A stretch of DNA of 47,582 nucleotides from Burkholderiales bacterium (GTDB lineage: Bacteria; Pseudomonadota; Gammaproteobacteria; Burkholderiales; Burkholderiaceae_C), in assembly GCA_026400275.1 (NCBI GenBank), contig JAPLPK010000025.1:1-47582 (forward strand). The letters run 5' to 3'. A program made the translations under genes and the position numbers. Below, in pieces: positions 34,290 to 41,649 of the stretch (position 1 is the stretch's first letter; every line of letters begins with the position of its first letter). The notes under the pieces are model-generated. The model saw only the letters and a list, made by a program, of their open reading frames with translations. It was not told where the DNA came from and made no database searches.

Positions 34290-34795
34290 CAGATATCCAT
34301 TCCAAATTGTTCAAATACTTCGCGCCAGGCCGCCAGCTTGCGCTCAAAGCTCCAGCTGGCATTCGCCGGGCTGGTGGACGGCAGTTTCAGCACCGGCAGG
34401 CCCAGGGCCTGGATCTGCGCGGCGTGGCGAAAACTCTCGGCGCCATTGTGCGCGACAGCCTGCAGCGCCGGGCAGCGCAGGCGCAGGCCGGCGAAGTCAT
34501 TTACCTCGGCATTGCGAATCTTTGCATCCAGGCTACCCACGCGTTCACAGCTGGCGTACACGTCCCACAGGCCCACGCCCTTGGACAGCATCCATGCGCT
34601 ACGATTTTCATAGCTACTCGCGCAGATATCTTCTGCGCTAGCGCCATAAAGGGCTGCAAGTATGCGCCAGAACTTATTCTGCGGATGGCCGTAGTACTGC
34701 TGCGCCGCCAGCGAAGCCGCGCCGGGGAAGCTGCCCAGGATCAGCAGCCGCGTGTTGTCTGCCACCAGCGGCGGCAGGCCCACCAGCCGGGTCAT
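34289..34795 (-). CDS. DNA-deoxyinosine/mismatch glycosylase, UDG superfamily
   Basis: Uracil-DNA-glycosylase-fold protein of 168 residues, most like the hypoxanthine-DNA glycosylase (UDG family 6) group. The motif LILGSFPGAASL, followed by QQYYGHPQNKFW, is diagnostic. NGAES and the C-terminal LPSTSPANASWSF complete the active site. It would excise deaminated or mispaired bases during base-excision repair. The start ATG overlaps the tatD stop codon (ATGA). Codons about 40-56 (ASAEDICASSYENR) lie in a copy of the 55-bp repeat, next to the conserved YYGHPQNKFW helix. Confidence 0.86.
   Translation of the reverse strand: MTRLVGLPPLVADNTRLLILGSFPGAASLAAQQYYGHPQNKFWRILAALYGASAEDICASSYENRSAWMLSKGVGLWDVYASCERVGSLDAKIRNAEVNDFAGLRLRCPALQAVAHNGAESFRHAAQIQALGLPVLKLPSTSPANASWSFERKLAAWREVFEQFGMDI
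34597..34648. repeat. 55-bp dispersed repeat inside the DNA glycosylase gene
   Basis: Reads GCTACGATTTTCATAGCTACTC, then GCGCAGATATCTTCTGCGCTAGCGCC (split here at the boundary). It is an almost complete copy with both inverted-repeat parts, carried in frame. Confidence 0.75.
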
Positions 34796-35649
34796 GCCGC
34801 CACCAGCGCGCGCAACCGGGGCAAGGCATCCAGCGCATTGCGGGTGGTAGCAGCGGCCACCGCATCCACCGGCAGGCCGCGCAAATCGGCCAGCACGGCG
34901 CCTATGCGCGGCAGCTCCAGCGGCGAGTTGATGCCCTGCGCCTGGCCTGCCGCGCGCTGGGCAGCGGTGGTGTACAGCCACTGCGGCGGGATGTCGGGTG
35001 CGTCCGTCTCCAGCACCAGGGCCTCCAGCGGCAAGCTCGAAGCCAGGCGGCGCAGCTGGTTCGCCGCCTCAAAGGTCATGGCGCCGCCAAAACCTAGCTT
35101 GAAGCCCAGGTCGATGAACACCTGCGCCTGCTGCGCGCTGCCGTTGAAAGCATGGGCGATGCCCTGCCAGCGCCCACCCGGGCCGGCCACGGCGCGCAAA
35201 TGTTTGAGCACCAGGTCGGCGCTGCGCCGCACATGCAGGATCACCGGCAAGTCGAACTTTTTGGCCAGCTTGAGCTGGGCCCGGTAAAAGTGCTGCTGGC
35301 GCGCCAGCATGGCTGGCTCCAGCAGCGCGGGCACAAACAGGTCCAGCCCGATCTCGCCCACCGCCACCAGGCGCGGGTCGTCGCGGTGCGCGGCCAGCGC
35401 CTGCTCCAGCAGGTCCAGGTCGCCGTCCTGCGCACGCGGCACAAACAGCGGGTGGATGCCCAGCGCGTAGGCGTCGCCGGTGCGCTGGGCCAGCAGCCGC
35501 ACCGTGTCGAAGTTGCTGGCCATGACGCCTTGCAACACACACAACGCTACATTTTCAATAGCTGCCTGCGCACGTAAATCAAGCGCCAGCGCGTGGTTTT
35601 TTCCAAATTCCGGGGCATCCAGATGGCAGTGCGTATCGATCCACATCAT
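34792..35649 (-). CDS. TatD family hydrolase
   Basis: Metal-dependent TIM-barrel nuclease/hydrolase of the TatD family, 285 residues. Motifs: MWIDTHCHLD (metal His-x-His) at the start, GEIGLDLF near residue 97, LPVILHVRRS near 137, HAFNGS near 165, and LVLETDAPDIPP near 210. TatD proteins act as 3'-5' DNases in oxidative-damage repair in E. coli, which fits the adjacent DNA glycosylase. Start may be either of two consecutive ATGs. Codons about 22-37 (ALDLRAQAAIENVALC) fall in a copy of the 55-bp repeat. Confidence 0.93.
   Translation of the reverse strand: MMWIDTHCHLDAPEFGKNHALALDLRAQAAIENVALCVLQGVMASNFDTVRLLAQRTGDAYALGIHPLFVPRAQDGDLDLLEQALAAHRDDPRLVAVGEIGLDLFVPALLEPAMLARQQHFYRAQLKLAKKFDLPVILHVRRSADLVLKHLRAVAGPGGRWQGIAHAFNGSAQQAQVFIDLGFKLGFGGAMTFEAANQLRRLASSLPLEALVLETDAPDIPPQWLYTTAAQRAAGQAQGINSPLELPRIGAVLADLRGLPVDAVAAATTRNALDALPRLRALVAA
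35545..35588. repeat. 55-bp dispersed repeat inside tatD
   Basis: Reads CGCTACATTTTCAATAGCT, then GCCTGCGCACGTAAATCAAGCGCC (two adjacent blocks). Same layout and orientation as the copy in the neighbouring glycosylase gene. Confidence 0.7.
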
Positions 35650-35678
35650 GCGGGGACTTTAACGCTTGGCGCGGCGGG

Positions 35679-37076
35679 CTAGCCTGAGATGTCGCTGTCC
35701 GGGTCGTCCAGCGCGCTCAGGCCGTGGGGGATGGTGGGAACGCGGTCGGCGCTGTATTGGTCGAGCAGAAAAACGCTGGCGTTGTCCAGGTCTTTGCCCA
35801 CCGCGCCGCCTTGCAGCACAGCGGCGAATTTGCGCCAGGCCAGGTCGGGCTCGGCCAGGGTGAAGCTGTAGGCAAACAGATCGCCCTGCGCCTCGCGGCG
35901 TGTGGCCATGACGCGCAGGGCCGAGGTTTCGCTGCTGCCCAGCTGGATGTAGACCTCGGCCCAAATCTGCAGCGGCAGCCGCGTTTTGGCATAGGCCTGA
36001 AAGCCTTCTTCGTACAGCTCCACCAGCTGCAGGTCCACGGTTTGCGGCCTGCCGTCCAGCGCCAAGGCCAGCTGGCCATGGCATTTGACGGAGTAGCGCT
36101 GGTGCGGCCCAACCTCTATCACCGTGGCCTCGGCCCAGGGCACGGTGGGCAGCACGGGCTGGTACTGGGACAGGTTGTAGATGGCGGCCAGCTGGGCTTT
36201 TTCGCGCCCGCTGAGGTCGCGGAACACCTGGGTACGCTGGTTGAAGAAGTAGTCCAGCATGGCCGGCGTCATCACCGGGTCGTTGGTGGTGAAGTAGCGG
36301 CGCGTGGGCCACTGGATGTTGGGCAAGCGGCTTTTGACGAAGTAGGAATAGAGGTCCTTGCGCCGGGGCTTGCCCGCATAGCGGCGTTTGAAGGTTTGCA
36401 GCGCGGTGCGCAGGTTCAGGTAGGCGCCGATGGCTGGCGCGCCGTTGGCAAAGTCGTAGTGCTGCACCACATGGCTCTTGAGGCGCTGGAAGAACAGCAG
36501 CGACTCGTACATCTCGATGCGGTTGGGGTTGACTGCGATCACCAGGTGGGTGGTGTCGAAGTAGCTGGTGCAGTACTGGTACATGAACTTCATCAGCGGA
36601 AACAGGATGGAGCCCCCGGTCTTGCGGAACTTCGGGTGCACCGCCAGGGCGGAAATTTCAGCAATGCGGCCACGCTCGGCATGGATGTGCGCCAGATCGA
36701 ACACCGACTGCATCGGAAAGCCAAAGCTGCTCTGGCGGATCAGCGAAATGGTGCCCACCACCTCGCCATCGAACAGCGCGCACAGCGTGGTGGTGGTGGG
36801 CAGGGCGTGGTAGATGGTGGCGCGCAGGCCCGAGGGCTGGGGCTGCATGAAGCCGCTGTCCACATAGGCGTCGTGCAACAGTCGGAAGCAGGCCTCCAGC
36901 TCGTCCTGGGTTTCGGCGATCTTCAGCACCAGCCGGGCGTCGGGGCTCGGGTCGCAATCTACAAACGAGCGGTAGACCGAGAAGCGTATCGCCCTGGGAA
37001 ACAAGGCAAATGCCTTGCGCAGGGCCTGGCGCGCGCGTTTGCGTGTACCGGACGAACGAAAGCTACGGGCAGACAT
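35679..37076 (-). CDS. FeeM-like N-acyl amino acid synthase fused to a PilZ-like domain
   Basis: Two-domain protein of 465 residues. Residues about 48-215 look like the GNAT-fold of N-acyl amino acid synthases (FeeM type). Landmarks are DELEACFRLLHDAYVD, VVGTISLIRQSS, RIAEISALAVHPKFR and IAVNPNRIEMYESL. FeeM joins a fatty acyl chain from acyl-ACP to an amino acid. Residues about 305-420 resemble a PilZ domain. Its c-di-GMP motifs are degenerate: R327-Y-S-V-K331 for RxxxR and ELYEEG (353-358) for D/NxSxxG, so ligand binding is uncertain. It lies 17 nt after the VTT-protein gene and is the last gene of the NRPS cluster. Assignment is from pattern recognition only. Confidence 0.62.
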   Translation of the reverse strand: MSARSFRSSGTRKRARQALRKAFALFPRAIRFSVYRSFVDCDPSPDARLVLKIAETQDELEACFRLLHDAYVDSGFMQPQPSGLRATIYHALPTTTTLCALFDGEVVGTISLIRQSSFGFPMQSVFDLAHIHAERGRIAEISALAVHPKFRKTGGSILFPLMKFMYQYCTSYFDTTHLVIAVNPNRIEMYESLLFFQRLKSHVVQHYDFANGAPAIGAYLNLRTALQTFKRRYAGKPRRKDLYSYFVKSRLPNIQWPTRRYFTTNDPVMTPAMLDYFFNQRTQVFRDLSGREKAQLAAIYNLSQYQPVLPTVPWAEATVIEVGPHQRYSVKCHGQLALALDGRPQTVDLQLVELYEEGFQAYAKTRLPLQIWAEVYIQLGSSETSALRVMATRREAQGDLFAYSFTLAEPDLAWRKFAAVLQGGAVGKDLDNASVFLLDQYSADRVPTIPHGLSALDDPDSDISG

Positions 37077-37093
37077 GGGACAAGAATAGGTGA

Positions 37094-37804
37094 TTAAGAG
37101 CGGGTGTGCGGCTTATTTGAAGCCACAGCAGGCGATGCAGCTTTGCGCAGCCAACGGCGCAGTGCCCAGGCACCTGCAGCCATCAGCGCCACAGTCAACA
37201 GGCCCAGCGCGACCGTCAGCGGGCCCGGCGCACGCAACGCGGCCACGATGCGGTCCACAAAAAAGGCGATGACCACCATGCTGGGCAATATACCCAGGCT
37301 GGTGCCCAACATCATGTGGCGCAGCCGGATATGCGAAGCGCCAGCCACCATGTTGACGATGGCAAACGGCGCCACCGGCACGATGCGAACCAGTACCACG
37401 GCCAGCAAGCCACGTTCGGCCAGGCTGCGGCTGACGGCGTTGACGCGCTCACCCCCCAGGCGCTGCAGCACCTCGCGGCCCAGAACCCAGCCCAGGCTGT
37501 AGCTGGCAGCCGCCCCCAGCAAAGCGCCTGCCAGGGTGCAGCCCATGCCGACCCAGGGCCCGAAGGCGACCATGGTCACCAGCATCAGGAAGCCGACCGG
37601 CACCGCCAGCGTGCTGGCCAGCGCAAAGCCGCCCACCACCGCCACCGGCCCATAGGACTGGCCCAACTGGCGCAGCGCCGCCACGATGCGGTCTGCGTCC
37701 AGCCAGGCGCGCAAGGGCGAAGCGCTCCAGGCCACGGCCAGGCCGACCAGGGCTAGCAGCGCCAACACCAGGCCCAGCACACGCCAACGCAAGGAGCGGC
37801 TCAA
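37094..37804 (-). CDS. TVP38/TMEM64 (VTT-domain) membrane protein
   Basis: Inner-membrane protein of 236 residues with about six hydrophobic segments and a VTT/SNARE-associated domain (about 55-195). The re-entrant-loop motif VPVGFLMLVTMVAFGPWVG and the second-half RIVPVAPFAIVNMVAGAS are typical. DedA/VTT proteins include lipid scramblases and undecaprenyl-phosphate or phospholipid flippases; members of the TVP38 branch are less defined. Translation likely starts at a TTG that overlaps the NRPS stop codon (TTGA), so the two proteins are coupled. A membrane lipid role would fit the neighbouring acyltransferase and phospholipase. Confidence 0.85.
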   Translation of the reverse strand: MSRSLRWRVLGLVLALLALVGLAVAWSASPLRAWLDADRIVAALRQLGQSYGPVAVVGGFALASTLAVPVGFLMLVTMVAFGPWVGMGCTLAGALLGAAASYSLGWVLGREVLQRLGGERVNAVSRSLAERGLLAVVLVRIVPVAPFAIVNMVAGASHIRLRHMMLGTSLGILPSMVVIAFFVDRIVAALRAPGPLTVALGLLTVALMAAGAWALRRWLRKAASPAVASNKPHTRS

Positions 37805-40800
37805 GGTATTACGTCCATGCGTTCGGTGATGGCCTGGGCCAGTTCGCTGATATTGCCGTGCTCGAAGATGGAGCCGTGCAAGCCGGGTATCTGCTGCTCG
37901 TACAAATGCTTGGGCATGAGCCGGCGCCAGGGCGCAAACAGCCAGCGCCCCCAGCTGGACAGGCCGGAGGACTTGAGCAGCAGCGTAGGCCCGTCAAAGC
38001 CCGAAGGCCGGTAGCCCTTGAGCGCCATCACCTGGCTGACCAGGCCGGGGTCGTTGAACATGGCGCCCATGCGCCGCCCGTTCAGGCTCAGCTCCTGCAT
38101 ATGCAGGCGCCGCACCAGCCAGCTGCACAGGCGCCAGAACGCGGTGCCACCCAGGCGCGAAGCTGGGTAGGTGGTGTCGATCAGGAACAGGCCGCGCAAG
38201 GGCACTTCGCGCTGGCGCAGCAGGCGCGCGGTCTCCAGCGCCGCAATACCGCCCACCGAGAAGCCGGCCACAAAGCCGGGCCGCTTGCCATGGGCCTGCA
38301 CGCAGTCGGCATACAGCTCGGCCAGCTCGTGGATCTCGGCAATGGGTTTGTCCAGCGGCGGCTGCAGCATGTGCACATCACAGGCATTGCCCAGGGCCCG
38401 CGCCAGGCTCTGGAAGCGCATCAAATCGCCGTGGCCGGACACGGCCAGGTACAGCGGCACGCGCCCGGTGTCGGCGCCCAGGTTGCGCATCACCTGTGCC
38501 TCGCCAGTCTGTTTCAGCAGGGCGGCGGCCAGGCTTTCCACCGTGGGGTGTTCGGTGATGAGGTACATGGGCACTTTGCGGCCCAGCAGCTTTTCGATGC
38601 CGGCCAGCATGCTCACTGCGGCCAGGGAGTCGCCGCCCACGTCGAAGAAGTTGTCGAGCACGCCCAGGGGGTGCACATCCAGCACCTGTTCCCACAGCGC
38701 CAGCAACTCGGGCTCGTATTTACGGCTGGGCGCGCGGGCTGTGCCACCACCGTTCTGGAACCAGGGCTCGGGCAGGGCTTCGTAGTCGATCTTGCCCACC
38801 GTACTGGCGGGCAGACCGGGCAGCATGGTGATGCCGCTGGGGATCATGTAGTCGGGCAGACGCACACGCAGCGCAGCCTGCAGGCTGTCGGGCGTGGCGT
38901 GGACGCCGTCCGCCGCCATCGCCACCCAGGCGTGGATTTGCGGCCGGCCCTTGCGCTCGACCAGCTTGGCCGCAGCCTGCAGCACGCCTTCCACAGCGGA
39001 CAAGGCGGATTCGATTTCGCCCAGCTCGATGCGGTAGCCACGCAGCTTGATCTGCCTATCCATGCGCCCCAGGAAATGCAGATTGCCATCACCGCCCAGC
39101 CAGCCCCGGTCGCCGGTGCGGTACATGCGCTGGCCGGGCAAAAAGGGGTCGGGCAGGAAGACCTGGGCATCCAGGTCCGGGCGGTTCAGGTAGCCACGCG
39201 CAATCGCGTTGCCGCCAATGAAGACTTCACCGGGCACGCCCATGGGGGCCGGCAGCAAGTCGTGGTCCAGCACATAAATGCGGGTGTCGTCTATGGGGCG
39301 GCCTATGGGCAGGGCCATGTCCAGGCGGTGGTTTTCGCACTCCCAGGCGGTGGCAAAAATAGCGGTTTCGGTGGGCCCGTAGACGTTGTACAGCCGGCTC
39401 CCGGTTTCCCTCAGAAAGCGCTGGGCCAGCTCGGGCGACAGCACCTCGCCCCCGCAGCAGGCCACGCGCAGCTTCAGCCCCTTGCGGTGTCCCGCAGAGT
39501 CCAGAAACCGGCTCAGGGTGCTGGGCACAAATGCCATGATGGTGACGCCATGCTTGACCGCAAAGTCGGCCAGGGACTCCGGCAGCAGGCGCCCGGGCGG
39601 CGGCAGGGCAATGCTGGCGCCATGCACCAGGGGCAGCAGCAATTCGATCAACGAAGGGTCGAAGGTGACCTGGGTGGCCTGGGCCGAACAGTCATGCCAC
39701 TCCACCGCATATGCCCGCGACAGCCAGCCCAGGCGGCGCGCCAACGTGCTGTGCTCGATCATCACACCCTTGGGCCGCCCCGTGGAGCCCGAGGTGAACA
39801 GCACATACGCCAGATCATCCGCCGCCGGCCCGACCGTGAGGCGCGGCACCGGCTGCTGGGCCAGTGCGGCCTGGGTCTGCTGCCAATCGACCTGCAGCGT
39901 GCAGGCATGCAGGCCGCCCAGACGCTCAGCCAGCGCGGGCTGTATCAGTAGGGCGATGGCGGCGCTCTCCTCCAGAATGCCGGCCAGTCGGGCCAGCGGA
40001 GCGTCCGGGTCCAGCGGCAAAAAGGCAGCGCCGGCCTTGGCCACGGCCAGCAAGGCCACCACCATGTCGGCAGAACGCTCCATGGCCATGGCCACGATCT
40101 GGTCCTTGCCCGCACCGCAGGCCAACAGGCGCCAGGCCAGATGGGTGGAGACCTGGTCCAGCGTGGCGTAGTCCATCTCACCGCCATCCCAGACCAGGGC
40201 ATTCGCATCGGGCCGCAGGCCGGCGTGCTGGACGAACTGTGCAATAAAGGGCTCGACCACCGCCATGGAGGCCACGTCCTTGTGCAGGCCGTCAATCAGC
40301 GCCCAACGCTCTTGCTGCGGCAGCAAGGGCACGCTGTACACCGGGGCCTGGGGGGTATCGATGGCGGCCTGCACCAGGTTCAAGATGCGGCGCCCCAGCA
40401 GCTCCACCTCGCCAGCGGCAAAGCAGGCGTCGCTGGCTTCCAGCGCCAGCTCCACATCCTGGTCTGGGTGAAATTCGCACACCGTCACGCCCAGCGGGAA
40501 GCGCGCCACGCCAGAGAACAGCTGGCGCGAATCCACCACCTTGGCCTGGCCAAACGACACCGCATAGTCCTGCCGCTCGAAAGACAACAGCAGGTCGAAC
40601 AGGCCGTCACGCCGATGGCGCGCCATCTCCAGGGTACGACCCAACTCGCTCAAAGGGTAGCGCGGGTGGCGCAACGCGGACCGCATGGCGCTGCCCACGG
40701 CGGCCAGCAGCCCTTCCAGCGTCATATCGGGTGTCAAACTGACGACCACCGGCATCACGCCAACAAACATGCCCAGGGTGTCGCTGAAGCGCCGCCCGCC

Positions 40801-41649
40801 CCGGTTCAGGCTGGGTACGCCCACCACCACTTCCTGGCGGTTGGCGATGCGCGCAAAGTACAACACCAGCGCCGCCAGGAAATAATTGAAGGCGCTGGAG
40901 CCCCGCTCTGTGGCCACTTGGCACAGCTTCGCGTAGTCCGCGCGCGCCATGCGCTGCAGGGCGATATGGGCGCGTGGCAGCTCTTGCTGGCGGTTGCTGG
41001 CGTAGCGCCGCTCTATCAAGGGCTTCGGCAGCACCGGCATCTGCGATTGCCAGTACGCGGCATCGCGCTCGAAGGCCGGCGAATCGCGGTAGGCCTGCGA
41101 CTCTTCGATAAATTGGGTGTAGCCCGGCACCCGCTTGGGGCTGGGCACTTCGCCGGCTTCCAGCGCGTTGTAGATCTCGCTCCAGCGCTTGCCAACCTGG
41201 GTGGTGCCCCAGCCGTCCATCACCAGGTGGTGGAACTGGATCAACAAGCCGTGCAGCACGTCACTGCCGCGCAGCAGCACAAAGCGCCAGGGCGGCGTGC
41301 CATCCAGCACAAAGGGCACGGCCATGCGCTGCTGCCACCAGGTACGCATGGCGTCCTTGGGGTCGGCCTCGGTGGACAGGTTCACCAGGTCCAGATGCAC
41401 AGCAACGTTGCTCAGCAGCTTCTGGCTGCCGTCGGCCATGGGTGCCAGGCGCAGGGCCTCGTTTTCCTGCACCAGCAGGGCCAGCGCGGCCTGGAAGCGA
41501 TGCAGGTCCAGCGGCCCCACCAGATAGCAGCAACCGCCGATGTTCAGATGCGCGCTGCCAGCCCAGGTGGCCTGGTCCAGCCAGACCTCGCGCTGGCTCA
41601 GGGACAGATCGAGGTCTGCGTGCAAACCTGCAGGGCTTACGGTGTCCAT
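37801..41649 (-). CDS. Single-module nonribosomal peptide synthetase (C-A-T-TE)
   Basis: NRPS of 1282 residues. Condensation domain about 10-435, with HHLVMDG at 140-146. Adenylation domain about 465-960: A3 LFTSGSTGRPKG (618-629), A5 NVYGPTE, A8 GRMDRQIKLRGYRIELGEIE (861-880), A10 Lys953. Carrier domain with GGDSL, Ser1008 carrying phosphopantetheine. Thioesterase about 1065-1280 with GFSVGG, Ser1131. Hand alignment to GrsA gives pocket residues D,P,I,A,A,C,V,I,F; Asp664 supports an alpha-amino acid, which one I cannot say. With no upstream module, the C domain must accept an acyl or aminoacyl donor made elsewhere. It overlaps the patatin gene by 13 nt and the TVP38 gene by 4 nt. Confidence 0.93.
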   Translation of the reverse strand: MDTVSPAGLHADLDLSLSQREVWLDQATWAGSAHLNIGGCCYLVGPLDLHRFQAALALLVQENEALRLAPMADGSQKLLSNVAVHLDLVNLSTEADPKDAMRTWWQQRMAVPFVLDGTPPWRFVLLRGSDVLHGLLIQFHHLVMDGWGTTQVGKRWSEIYNALEAGEVPSPKRVPGYTQFIEESQAYRDSPAFERDAAYWQSQMPVLPKPLIERRYASNRQQELPRAHIALQRMARADYAKLCQVATERGSSAFNYFLAALVLYFARIANRQEVVVGVPSLNRGGRRFSDTLGMFVGVMPVVVSLTPDMTLEGLLAAVGSAMRSALRHPRYPLSELGRTLEMARHRRDGLFDLLLSFERQDYAVSFGQAKVVDSRQLFSGVARFPLGVTVCEFHPDQDVELALEASDACFAAGEVELLGRRILNLVQAAIDTPQAPVYSVPLLPQQERWALIDGLHKDVASMAVVEPFIAQFVQHAGLRPDANALVWDGGEMDYATLDQVSTHLAWRLLACGAGKDQIVAMAMERSADMVVALLAVAKAGAAFLPLDPDAPLARLAGILEESAAIALLIQPALAERLGGLHACTLQVDWQQTQAALAQQPVPRLTVGPAADDLAYVLFTSGSTGRPKGVMIEHSTLARRLGWLSRAYAVEWHDCSAQATQVTFDPSLIELLLPLVHGASIALPPPGRLLPESLADFAVKHGVTIMAFVPSTLSRFLDSAGHRKGLKLRVACCGGEVLSPELAQRFLRETGSRLYNVYGPTETAIFATAWECENHRLDMALPIGRPIDDTRIYVLDHDLLPAPMGVPGEVFIGGNAIARGYLNRPDLDAQVFLPDPFLPGQRMYRTGDRGWLGGDGNLHFLGRMDRQIKLRGYRIELGEIESALSAVEGVLQAAAKLVERKGRPQIHAWVAMAADGVHATPDSLQAALRVRLPDYMIPSGITMLPGLPASTVGKIDYEALPEPWFQNGGGTARAPSRKYEPELLALWEQVLDVHPLGVLDNFFDVGGDSLAAVSMLAGIEKLLGRKVPMYLITEHPTVESLAAALLKQTGEAQVMRNLGADTGRVPLYLAVSGHGDLMRFQSLARALGNACDVHMLQPPLDKPIAEIHELAELYADCVQAHGKRPGFVAGFSVGGIAALETARLLRQREVPLRGLFLIDTTYPASRLGGTAFWRLCSWLVRRLHMQELSLNGRRMGAMFNDPGLVSQVMALKGYRPSGFDGPTLLLKSSGLSSWGRWLFAPWRRLMPKHLYEQQIPGLHGSIFEHGNISELAQAITERMDVIP

